A stretch of DNA of 62,999 nt from Pseudomonas sp. AFG_SD02_1510_Pfu_092 (GTDB lineage: Bacteria; Pseudomonadota; Gammaproteobacteria; Pseudomonadales; Pseudomonadaceae), in NCBI RefSeq assembly GCF_003331055.1, contig NZ_PUQD01000030.1, positions 1-62,999 of the forward strand, read 5' to 3'. Below, piece after piece: positions 41,038-50,500 of the stretch (the first letter of the stretch is position 1; each line of letters starts with the position of its first letter). The notes under the pieces were generated by a model. That model saw only the letters and a list, made by a program, of their open reading frames with translations. It did no database searches and had not been told where the DNA came from. A program made the position numbers and the translations under genes.

Positions 41038-41774
41038 ATGGAACATGTCGATCACATCCTGATCGTCGACGACGACCGCGAGATCCGCGAACTGGTCGGC
41101 AACTATCTGAAGAAGAATGGCCTGCGCACCAGCATCGTCGCGGACGGGCGGCAAATGCGCGCCTTTCTCGAGGCCAACAGCGTCGACCTGATCGTCCTCG
41201 ACATCATGATGCCCGGCGACGACGGCCTGCTGCTGTGCCGTGAGTTGCGCGCCGGCAAGCACCGCAACACCCCGGTGCTGATGCTGACCGCCCGCAACGA
41301 CGAAACCGACCGCATCATCGGCCTGGAGATGGGCGCCGACGATTACCTGACCAAGCCGTTCTCGGCCCGCGAACTGCTGGCGCGCATCAACGCCGTGCTG
41401 CGCCGCACGCGCATGCTGCCGCCCAACCTGACCATCAGCGAAAGCAGCCGCCTGCTCGGTTTCGGCCAATGGCGCCTGGACACCACCGCACGCCACCTGC
41501 TCGACAGCGAAGGCACCCTGGTGGCCCTGAGCGGCGCCGAATACCGCCTGCTGCGGGTGTTCCTCGATCACCCGCAGCGGGTGCTCAGCCGTGAGCAACT
41601 GCTCAACCTTACCCAGGGCCGCGAGGCCGACATCTTCGACCGTTCCATCGACCTGCTGGTCAGCCGCCTGCGCCAGCGCCTGGGCGATGATGCCCGGGAA
41701 CCCGCCTGCATCAAGACCGTACGCAGCGAGGGCTATGTGTTCTCGCTGCCGGTGCAACTGCTCGAGTCACCCTC

Positions 41775-41778
<4 letters not shown>
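41038..41778 (+). CDS. OmpR/PhoB-family response regulator
   Basis: The 246-residue protein has a receiver domain with ILIVDDDREIRELVG, the phospho-acceptor Asp55 in IVLDIMMPGDDG, MLTARNDETDRI and the conserved KPF lysine, and a winged-helix output domain (FDRSIDLLVSRLRQRLGDD, IKTVRSEGYVFS). AGGAAAG precedes the ATG. It overlaps its sensor kinase gene by four bases and probably binds the TGTATY repeats around it (inference). Confidence 0.95.
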
Positions 41779-43061
<1,283 letters not shown>

Positions 43062-43066
43062 CCAGC

Positions 43067-43196
43067 GTTGGTGGGAGCGGGCAAGCCCGCGAAGCAGGCG
43101 ACGCGGTGGATGGCACCGGCTGCGCCGGTGTTCGCGGGCACGCCCGCTCCCACAGCGATCGCGCCAGCTTTTAGAAATTGACCAAGACAGTTGCTC
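43067..43196. repeat. REP pair plus inverted copy of the dispersed ~45-bp element
   Basis: A BIME (GTGGGAGCGGGCAAGCCCGC at 43071 and CGCGGGCACGCCCGCTCCCA at 43134) is followed at 43155-43196 by GATCGCGCCAGCTTTTAGAA .. AAGACAGTTGCTCC, the reverse complement of the block at 15627-15671. Confidence 0.8.
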
Positions 43197-43206
43197 CAAA
43201 GCAGTC

Positions 43207-43222
43207 CGTACACTTCGATACA
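43207..43222. promoter_or_regulatory. TGTATC-N4-TGTACG site upstream of the haem-reductase-like/DoxX operon
   Basis: The minus strand reads TGTATCGAAGTGTACG, the same ten-base-step repeat seen near 40955 and 46678 with two mismatches in the second half-site. It lies about 77 bases upstream of the operon start; orientation is opposite to that at the other two sites relative to the gene. Confidence 0.5.
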
Positions 43223-43298
43223 TAATCCCACCACCGCCGACACACTGCAGATACCCCACCCCCACACACTCCCGGTCACACCCTCATACCCGGGAGCC

Positions 43299-43922
43299 AT
43301 GCTGATGAAACCCCTCACCCTGCCCTCCGGCTGGAAGCTGTTCGCCACCCTCGCCGGCCTCACCCTGGCGATGACCGCAGTGGTCCTGGCCAGCCAACCC
43401 GACCCGGACGGCCTGCGCAGCGCCATACGCGCTACCGCGCGCAGCTCCTTCGCGCTATTCCTGCTGGCGTTTCTGGCCTCGTCGCTGGTGACCTTGCTAC
43501 CCGGCAGCAGCAGCCGCCGGGTGCTTCAGGAGCGGCGTTACCTGGGCCTGGCATTTGCCTTTTCCCACACCGTGCATGGTCTGCTGATCTACCGCTATGC
43601 CCAGCAATTCCCCGAGCTGTTCTGGGCCGGGCGCACGGTCACCTCGAGCCTGCCCGGTACGCTCGGCTACCTGTTCCTGCTGCTGCTCACCGTCACCTCA
43701 TTCAAGGTGCCCATGCGCCTGCTGGGTGGCCGTGCTTGGCAGGCCTTGCACAGCACCGGCATGTGGGTCTTGGCTGCGGTGTTCTGCCTGTCGTTCTACA
43801 AACGCATCCCCATGGGTGGCTGGTACTCGCTGGCGTTCGCCCTGATGTTCAGCGCCATCACCGTCAAGCTCACCGCCAAGCTGGCCCGCCAGCAGCGCCG
43901 CAACGCCCGCGCCCTTTCCTGA
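43299..43922 (+). CDS. Ferric-reductase-like transmembrane protein
   Basis: The 207-residue membrane protein has about six hydrophobic segments with histidines in helix positions (AFSHTVHGLLIYRYA, QALHSTGMWVLA), the pattern of ferric-reductase-like transmembrane domain (MsrQ-like) proteins that carry haem b. It is followed after 15 bases by the DoxX gene. It could supply electrons to a periplasmic oxidation or metal-reduction step (inference). The ATG at 43305 is an alternative start. Confidence 0.8.
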   Translation: MLMKPLTLPSGWKLFATLAGLTLAMTAVVLASQPDPDGLRSAIRATARSSFALFLLAFLASSLVTLLPGSSSRRVLQERRYLGLAFAFSHTVHGLLIYRYAQQFPELFWAGRTVTSSLPGTLGYLFLLLLTVTSFKVPMRLLGGRAWQALHSTGMWVLAAVFCLSFYKRIPMGGWYSLAFALMFSAITVKLTAKLARQQRRNARALS

Positions 43923-43937
43923 AGAGAGAAAACCAGC

Positions 43938-44426
43938 ATGACCACCTTGACCCGCACCCTGACCACCTTCGACCGTTTCGGCAGCTGGAGCGCCGACCTG
44001 CCGTTGCGGCTGTTTCTAGCCTGGGAGTTCTTCGAATCCGGCTGGGAGAAATTCAATGGCAGCAACTGGTTCGTCGACTTGCAATCCAGCTTTCCGTTTC
44101 CCTTCAACCAGCTGCCAGCGAACGTGAACTGGCAACTGTCGATGTGGGCAGAGCTGATCCTGCCGTTGCTGCTGTTGCTGGGCCTGGGCACGCGGCTGGC
44201 CTCGCTTGGCCTGATGGTGGTGACCGTGGTGGCGATTGCTGCGGTGCATTGGCCTGCGCACTGGTCGAGCCTGGCCGAACTGGCCCAGGGCTATGCCATT
44301 ACCGACCAGGGCTTCGGCAACTACAAACTGCCGCTGATCTACCTGGTGGCGCTGCTGCCGCTGCTGCTGAAAGGGGCTGGGCGCTTGAGCCTGGATCATT
44401 GGCTCAAGGCGCGGTTCTACAAGTGA
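43938..44426 (+). CDS. hvfX: DoxX-family membrane protein, HvfX-like
   Basis: The 162-residue protein has four membrane segments of the DoxX family, including [20 protein letters not shown] and [19 protein letters not shown]. DoxX proteins are standard partners of HvfB/HvfC-type RiPP operons. Here the gene is convergent with the HvfC gene, with only 36 bases and a shared hairpin between them. Function in that pathway is inferred from this recurrent association. Confidence 0.85.
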   Translation: MTTLTRTLTTFDRFGSWSADLPLRLFLAWEFFESGWEKFNGSNWFVDLQSSFPFPFNQLPANVNWQLSMWAELILPLLLLLGLGTRLASLGLMVVTVVAIAAVHWPAHWSSLAELAQGYAITDQGFGNYKLPLIYLVALLPLLLKGAGRLSLDHWLKARFYK

Positions 44427-44432
44427 TATCCC

Positions 44433-44451
44433 GGGGGCGCAACGCGCCCCC
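44433..44451. terminator. Shared terminator hairpin between DoxX and HvfC genes
   Basis: GGGGGCGC-AAC-GCGCCCCC forms an eight-base GC-only stem between two converging genes. It has no clear U-tract but is the only strong hairpin in the gap. Confidence 0.65.
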
Positions 44452-44462
44452 AGTACCAAGCT

Positions 44463-45161
44463 TCAACAGGTACCGATGAGCACCCCTTGCTCGCGCAACC
44501 CCTCCAGCATCACCGCCCCCTGTTGCACATCCCCACCCAACGCCTCCAGCCGCGCCCGGCCACTGCCCTGCTCCAGGGCCAACAACCGATAGGCCAGCGG
44601 CGTCAGGCGCGCGAAGCGCACCTTCAAACCCGCATCGCGATAAACCAGCAACAAGGTCGGCTCCTCCGGCGCAACCGTCGGCTGGTAATCTGCACCGATG
44701 TGCTCAACCGGCCAGCGGTAGGCCAGCACCCGCGCCACACACGACAGCAGCGGCTGGCCTTCCAGCAGATCGCCCGCCGGATCATGGGCCGGGTCTTCGG
44801 CATCGCTCAAGTACAGCTGCGCCTCGATCCATTCGTAATGCGCGAGCTCCAGCTGCCACGGTGCATCCAGCTCGACCCCTTGCAGGTAATCGACGAACGC
44901 TTGGGCAATCTCGGTAAACAGCGGTGTCTGGCTGCGATAGTTGGCATAGAAATCACGCACACGGGCGTGCCAGCGTTGTTCGCCCAGTGCCTGGCGCATC
45001 ACCGGGAAGCTGCCGGCCAGCAAGCCTTCGATGGCGCCATAGAACAACTCGCGGTAAACCTTCAGCCGCCGTGCCTCTACGCCGGGTGGCGGAGCATGGC
45101 GCTGCGGGTCGCGCAGGTAGCGCGCCAGGCTGTACTGCTGCAAGCGTAAGGTCTCATTCAT
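44463..45161 (-). CDS. hvfC: HvfC/BufC family protein (DUF2063), RiPP recognition partner
   Basis: The 232-residue protein begins [20 protein letters not shown] and contains [30 protein letters not shown], the DUF2063 signature, followed by a C-terminal winged-helix-like part. DUF2063 proteins bind the precursor peptide and partner the MNIO enzyme. The ATG at 45161 overlaps the HvfB stop by eight bases, which implies coupled translation. Confidence 0.92.
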   Translation of the reverse strand: MNETLRLQQYSLARYLRDPQRHAPPPGVEARRLKVYRELFYGAIEGLLAGSFPVMRQALGEQRWHARVRDFYANYRSQTPLFTEIAQAFVDYLQGVELDAPWQLELAHYEWIEAQLYLSDAEDPAHDPAGDLLEGQPLLSCVARVLAYRWPVEHIGADYQPTVAPEEPTLLLVYRDAGLKVRFARLTPLAYRLLALEQGSGRARLEALGGDVQQGAVMLEGLREQGVLIGTC

Positions 45162-45987
45162 CTGTCTGCCCCCCCGATGCGCACTGCACAGTGCGGATTC
45201 GCGCCGTTTCAGCCAGCAGTTCAGCCAGCGGCGGGTAGTTGAAATCCCGCTCGAGTACGGTCGGTTGGCTACCGAAGCGCCCGCAGGCAACGGCATACAG
45301 GGTCCACACATCTTCCTTCACTGCGGCCCCATGGGTATCCACCTTGAGGTCCTCTGCCTCATCGTAATGGCCAGCCACGTGCATCCCGGTCACCCGCCCC
45401 TGGGGCAGGCCCGCCAGGAATTCCCAGGCGTCGTAGCCGTGGTTGCAGGCGTTGACGAAGACATTGTTGACGTCCAGCAGCAAATCGCAGTCGGCCTCGT
45501 CGAGTACCGCACGGATGAAGTCCAGTTCGCTCATCGCCTGATACGGCGCGGCGTAATAGCTGATGTTCTCCACGGCAATGCGCCGCTCCAGCAGGTCCTG
45601 GGCCTGGCGGATACGCGCGGCCACATGGCGCACGGCTTCGTCGGTGAACGGAATGGGCATCAGGTCGTAGAGGTGCCCGTCATCGCTGCAGTAGCTTAGG
45701 TGCTCACTGTAAAAGCGCACCTGATGACGCTCGAGAAACTGGCGGGTCTGGCCGAGGAAGTGGCGGTCCAGCGGTGCGCTGCCCCCAAGTGACAACGACA
45801 GCCCATGGCAAGTGATAGGAAAACGCTCGGCCAGCTGCGCCAGGCCCTTGCCGTAGGCGCCGCCCACGGCAATCCAGTTTTCCGGTGCGCATTCGAGAAA
45901 GTCGACGGCGCCGGCGTCCATGGCCAGCAGCTCCGGCAGCAGGCCGCGGCGCAAGCCAAGCCCGGTGTGTAACGGTGTGGGACGCAT
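45154..45987 (-). CDS. hvfB: MNIO (DUF692) multinuclear iron oxygenase, HvfB/BufB-like
   Basis: The 277-residue TIM-barrel enzyme has the DUF692 iron ligands: H61 in CHGLSLS, E95/H96 in YSEHLSYC, E140 in VENISYY, D172 and N175 in [16 protein letters not shown]203/H207 in GMHVAGH, D218/H219 in DTHGAAV, and E246 in [12 protein letters not shown] enzymes such as MbnB, TglH and ChrH oxidise cysteines in precursor peptides; HvfB-type members act on EGKCG-containing precursors and, in the bufferin family, convert cysteines to thiooxazoles. It lies 73 bases downstream of the precursor gene with a hairpin between. All ligand residues are present. Confidence 0.95.
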   Translation of the reverse strand: MRPTPLHTGLGLRRGLLPELLAMDAGAVDFLECAPENWIAVGGAYGKGLAQLAERFPITCHGLSLSLGGSAPLDRHFLGQTRQFLERHQVRFYSEHLSYCSDDGHLYDLMPIPFTDEAVRHVAARIRQAQDLLERRIAVENISYYAAPYQAMSELDFIRAVLDEADCDLLLDVNNVFVNACNHGYDAWEFLAGLPQGRVTGMHVAGHYDEAEDLKVDTHGAAVKEDVWTLYAVACGRFGSQPTVLERDFNYPPLAELLAETARIRTVQCASGGQTDE

Positions 45988-46010
45988 GAAGGTATCTCCG
46001 CAACAGGCAC

Positions 46011-46041
46011 AACGCCCCGCCTGACCAGCAGGAGGGGCGTT
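46011..46041 (-). terminator. Attenuator-like hairpin between precursor and MNIO gene
   Basis: AACGCCCC and GGGGCGTT pair around an inner CCTG/CAGG stem, giving a strong hairpin within the 73-base gap between the precursor stop and the HvfB start. There is no long U-run, so partial termination or mRNA stabilisation is more likely than complete stop. This is a common way to make far more precursor than enzyme. Confidence 0.6.
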
Positions 46042-46060
46042 GCGGCATTTCAAGGGAAGA

Positions 46061-46567
46061 TCAGGGTTTGCCGGTCAGGTGGCTGAACAGGCCGTCAGGC
46101 ATGCTTTTGCCATTGGCCTGATAGATCGCCTTGAGGTGATCCGCAGCTTCCTGTTCGGAGATGAAGCCATCATGGTTATGGTCGATCTTGGTGAAGTCGC
46201 CGGCACGGTCCTTGGCCACCGCAACGAACTCATCGCGCGAGACCTTGCCGTCATGGTTGCTGTCGGTCTTGGCGAACGAGGCATCACCGCACTTGCCTTC
46301 GCCGCATTTGCCTTCGCCGCATTTGCCTTCTGCGCCAGCCTTGGCGCCGGCACCGCATTTGCCCTCGCCACATTTGCCTTCGCTCTGGCTGGCCTTGGCG
46401 CTGCCACCACACTTGCCTTCGCCACACTTGCCCTCACCGGCCACCTTGGCCGAAGCCAGCTGGTAGCCCTGGGCCAACGGTTCGACGGCAAAGGCACTGC
46501 TGCTCAGTGCCATGCTGCCGATCAGGGCGGCGCCGAGCAGGCCGAGGGTATTTCGTACTTGGGTCAT
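46061..46567 (-). CDS. Bufferin/HvfA-like RiPP precursor with seven EGKCG motifs fused to two EF-hands
   Basis: The 168-residue protein has a Sec signal (cleavage after AFA, near residue 27) and seven cysteines (48, 53, 66, 71, 83, 88, 93), every one inside an EGKCG motif arranged in groups of two, two and three. The C-terminal half has two canonical calcium EF-hand loops: residues 102-113 (D-N-D-G-V-S-E pattern) and 129-140 (D-N-D-G-I-S-E). The EGKCG motif is the known substrate of HvfB-type MNIO enzymes. GGAG lies seven bases before the ATG at 46567. It is the first gene of the HvfA-HvfB-HvfC operon. The mature product would be a periplasmic metal-binding peptide-protein (inference). Confidence 0.93.
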   Translation of the reverse strand: MTQVRNTLGLLGAALIGSMALSSSAFAVEPLAQGYQLASAKVAGEGKCGEGKCGGSAKASQSEGKCGEGKCGAGAKAGAEGKCGEGKCGEGKCGDASFAKTDSNHDGKVSRDEFVAVAKDRAGDFTKIDHNHDGFISEQEAADHLKAIYQANGKSMPDGLFSHLTGKP

Positions 46568-46677
46568 GGTGTCGCTCCACTGTGGTTGGGATGTGGAGCC
46601 ATTAGGCCGTTGCGGTATGTCGTGGATGTATCGCGCAGGGTGCGCTTTTGTATGGCAATGGGTCTGCGGCGCGGCGA

Positions 46678-46693
46678 GATACAGTGGGATACA
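46678..46693 (-). promoter_or_regulatory. TGTATC-N4-TGTATC direct repeat upstream of the RiPP precursor
   Basis: The minus strand reads TGTATCCCACTGTATC, a perfect direct repeat of TGTATC with a ten-base step, about 111 bases upstream of the precursor start. The flanking CT after it also matches the site at 40955-40970. Two more half-site words (TGTATC at 46627 and TGTATG at 46649) lie on the plus strand nearer the gene. Confidence 0.65.
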
Positions 46694-46725
46694 CAACGGC
46701 CCCGGGGGTGCCGGGGCCGTTGTGT
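46691..46725 (-). terminator. Terminator after the DUF4174 gene
   Basis: ACACAACGGCCCC and GGGGCCGTTGTGT form a 13-base perfect stem just past the DUF4174 stop codon. It isolates the RiPP operon from the upstream gene on the same strand, so the precursor needs its own promoter between 46568 and 46690. Confidence 0.88.
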
Positions 46726-46729
46726 CAGT

Positions 46730-47287
46730 TCAGTCTTCCAGCGGCTTGGGGGGAGTCGCCGGCTTGGCAGGCTTGCCCGGTTTGCTGTCCTTGGCCTTGG
46801 CTTGCGCGGCGGGTGCTGCTACCACCGGCTCAGGTGCCGTGACTGCTTTCTCGCTGGCGGGCAGGTCATCGACCGCCTTGAGAATCGCCTGCGGGTCCAT
46901 GGCCTCGCCACTCTCGTCGTCCTTGAGCATGTGGCGTTCGCCGTCCTTGCCCACCAGAATCACCTTGGTACCCTTGCTCGCGCCCAGCTTCAGCTCACGG
47001 ATCAGCGCCATGGTGGTCTGCTGCTCGAGGTTCTTGTCCTCACGCTTGCCCATCATGTTGGCGACGCTGTACAGCACCAGGTTGCGTTCCTTGAAGGCCG
47101 CCTGGGTCGCCGGGTCTTCCAGCGCCTTGTTCAGCCCGCGCAAGGTCGGGTCGGCGCTGCTGGGGGCAATGACCACCAAGGGCCTGGCCTTGCCCAGTTC
47201 CTTGGCCAGCGGCGCGTCGCTGTCGGCAGCGAACAGCGGGCCAGCGACAGCAAGCAAGGTAGCGAGGGTCAGTGACCGGACGAGCAT
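46730..47287 (-). CDS. DUF4174 periplasmic protein with thioredoxin-like fold
   Basis: The 185-residue protein has a signal peptide (LATLLAVAGPLFA) and a DUF4174 domain (KARPLVVIAPSSADPTLRGL, NLVLYSVANMMGKRED, KVILVGKDGERHMLKDDE), a thioredoxin-like fold lacking CxxC. The C-terminal ~40 residues are a low-complexity tail rich in Ala, Lys and Pro. AAGGAG precedes the ATG at 47287. A strong terminator separates it from the RiPP operon, so any functional link is only by proximity. Confidence 0.88.
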   Translation of the reverse strand: MLVRSLTLATLLAVAGPLFAADSDAPLAKELGKARPLVVIAPSSADPTLRGLNKALEDPATQAAFKERNLVLYSVANMMGKREDKNLEQQTTMALIRELKLGASKGTKVILVGKDGERHMLKDDESGEAMDPQAILKAVDDLPASEKAVTAPEPVVAAPAAQAKAKDSKPGKPAKPATPPKPLED

Positions 47288-47525
47288 GCAAATCTCCTTA
47301 TTCTCTCGATTAACCAAAGACTACGGATCTGCGCGAAAGATCCGACGGGTGAGGGTAAACCACCCGCAGGCGGAGGGGTCTGGCTAAAGGTAACTGGTCA
47401 TTACCATAAGTCATGCCCGCCTCTGCACGATGCGGGGCCCGGCCCAGCGCCTCTTGGACTGAGCATAGCCCAACGCACCTCGATGCATCGGGCCTGCCCG
47501 GGCTGATACCCGCCGGCCGACCGGG

Positions 47526-50500
47526 TCAGGCCCACCTGTCCAAGGCATCGAGGGTCAACTGATACCGGGTCGCATAGCGCCACTGATCGATCTCTTCCAT
47601 CATCCGGGCGATCCGTTGCGCGCCGGCATGCGCTGCTTGCAGTTCTTCCAGTTCGGCATGGAAGCGCTCCGGCAGCAGCAACTCGTTCTGAAACCGCGCA
47701 TCGAGGTATTGCAACCAGAATGGCTTGTCGACCATCCATACCGCCAGGGTGTCGGAGGTTTCACGATTGTTGATCCGGAGGCGAACGGACCTGACCTGGT
47801 CATCAGAAAGACGGGGAATGTCTGGATAAAGCATGCCGTTGATTTGCAGCGGTAGATTCAGGTCATCACGCAGCTTGATGAACAATGCCAGTGCATACTC
47901 GATCGACTCACGCCCCGCGCCGTCTTCATCGGCCAGGTCGCTGGCAATGAACTCGACCTGGCGTTTGCGCCAGATCTGCCGCGCCAACGCTACCAGCGCC
48001 TGCTCCTGGCCCGTGGTTGGCGCGGCATGTTCGGCATTCCACAGCAGCACCCGCTCTTCCAGCTGGTCGAATACCGCGGTGGCATTGTCCGCGCAGTTTT
48101 CGACCACCGCGTTGTCTAGCAGCATCCTCGCCAGCTGTGGAGTTTGCTGCATCGTTTCCATCATGTCGAAGACCCGCGTGGCCAGCAGGGTGAAGTATTG
48201 CGGGTGGATGAAGTCGCGGGATCGGGTCAACGCCGCCAACAAGCCCATGAAGTTGTCAGCCCCCTCCATCAACGATACGCACGCCCAGGAGATGGCAAAA
48301 TCTTCCCGCAGCGGGTCGGCCAACCGGTCCAGCCACCGCAGCTTGTACGGTACCGTGCTATCTCGCGGGAACCGCCACAATGCCTGAGCTTCGCCGTCCT
48401 GCCGGTAAACGAGCGGGTTACCGGTCAGTTCGACGTAGCCCTGACGCCACAGCCGTGAAGTGAGGAAGCCCGAAGGTAGCGAGCTGAGCGCATTTTCCGC
48501 AGCATCCAGCAGGTACAGCGACGGGTTGTGGGAAATGCCGTCGGGAAGCGTGGAGATCCTGGTATTGCGTAGTCGCAATTCACGCAACTGGATCATGTGC
48601 GTTACCGAGATCGGCTGGTACAGCGGGTTACGCGACAAGTTCAGGTAATGCAGATTGCGGCACTGCGCCAGTTCGACACGTTGCACCTGGTCCAGGCGAA
48701 TCTGGTTACCCGACAGGTCGATGACCCGCAGGCGCCTGAGCAACATCAGGTTCGGCGGCAAACGTTGCAACCTGTTGTTGGTCAGCTCCATCACCTCCAC
48801 ATTAGGGAAGGCCAGCAGGAATTTGGCGGGTATCTCGGTAATTTTCAAATGACGCAAGGCCATGCCGGAAACGTGCGGAAAACTGACCTGTGGTGGAAAA
48901 TCGGGCAGGCTTCGCAAACTGTGCCCAACATATTCCCAGTTCACCGTCAGCACCTCGTTCGGGCCAAGCACACGCTCTGGCACCAGCTCCCGCCAGCACT
49001 CGGTCAACGCCTTCCTGAAACGGCGGCGTTCAGCCTTTTCACCCGCCAGCAGGCCATTCAGCTCCCAGGTTTTCAAATGGCTGTACAACAGCTCCGATTG
49101 CTGTTCGAGCATGCCCAGTTCGGCTGCGGTGTCGCGCCCCAGTGCATGCAGACTGGTCAGCCACTGCTCCAGCTGTTCGTCGCTGTAGGCCGGATACAGA
49201 TCGCGTAGCCTTGCCGACAGCGCGCGGGGCCTGGTAGACGCCCTGGCGAAGCCGCCCACACCACCGCCGCCCAGCGGATAGCCGATCCTCCCGTCCTCCA
49301 GTCGCAGCGGCGGCAACCAGGCGGGTTGTTCAGGGTTCTTGCCGAGCGTGCGGGCAATCATCTGCATGCGCCGTGGAACCTGTCGGGCCAAGGCGGCGCG
49401 CAGATCCTCGGCATAGGGCTCGCTCAAACCCAGTTGTTCGATAACGTTGGCTTCCAACGCCGAGGCCATGACTTCGAACAACTCACCCGGGGGATGCAAA
49501 CCAATGCCCAGCGCATCCTCGAGCTCGAACAACCCGTCACGGTGCACCAGCCGGAACGAAAGCCCACGCCCCAGGCTGAGCACCGGCTCGAAGGCGTCGC
49601 CATCGAACAAGCGCCAATGCGGCGCCAGCTCACTGCCCGGGAGGGTGTCCAGCAATGTCAGGGCAACCTTGGCCAGGTCGAGACTTTGCGGGGTATCGAT
49701 GAACAGCGCCTCGCAGGCAAGGGCAACCCGAATGCGCAAGACGCTGAGCCTGGCTTTGCGGCTCAGACCAAACGGAACCTTGCCCTGATGCGCCAGGTAC
49801 TGGCGCTCCTGCGACGTCGCCTCCTCCACCAGTTGCTGCGCAGCCTTGTAGTGCAAGCGCGGGAATACCCGACGCAGGGTCGCAATGGCTGCATCATCGT
49901 CCGCCTGGTGCAGCTCGTACACGCGCTGGAACAGCTGGCGACGCCTGGCCCAGACTTGCTCGGCCAGCGCAGGCCCCTGCTGTTCGGTGATCCCGGGAAG
50001 CGACCGGGCAAGGGCGAGTAACTGTGGGTCATCCAGCCCACGGGCGAGGCGCAAGCCATCGAGTAACGTCTGCACGCGCTGATGGATCAGCAGGCGGTCG
50101 GCACTGTCGACAATTTCCGCCTCCGCTGCCCGGCCATACACATGCAGCGCCCGCAGGTAATCTGCATCAAGCCCATGGATAGTCATCAGCTGGTCGATAG
50201 CCGGCTCATCCAGCCGGGCAAAGGGCTCACCCAGGCGACGGCATATCATGTATGCGTCCGCCCAGCTGGCAGGTTGCTCGGCCCACGTACGCCAGGCGCC
50301 CGCCTCGTTGTGGCGCAGTAACGGCCCGTGCCCTCGCCGAGGCACCAGTTGCCATTGCTCATCGGCCCGCTGGACGATTTCATAGTAGTAACCGTCCATG
50401 TTCATCCAGCACTTGCCCTGTGCACGATAAATACCCGCCGCGTCCGCTACTGCATCTGCCGGCGGAGCCGAGCTGCGAAACGGCACCAGGTCGGCGTTCC

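Noticed and set aside
46061..46567. Collagen-like or plain low-complexity protein
   Set aside because: The repeats are precisely EGKCG, followed by two canonical EF-hand loops, and the MNIO and HvfC genes adjoin; RiPP precursor is the better reading.
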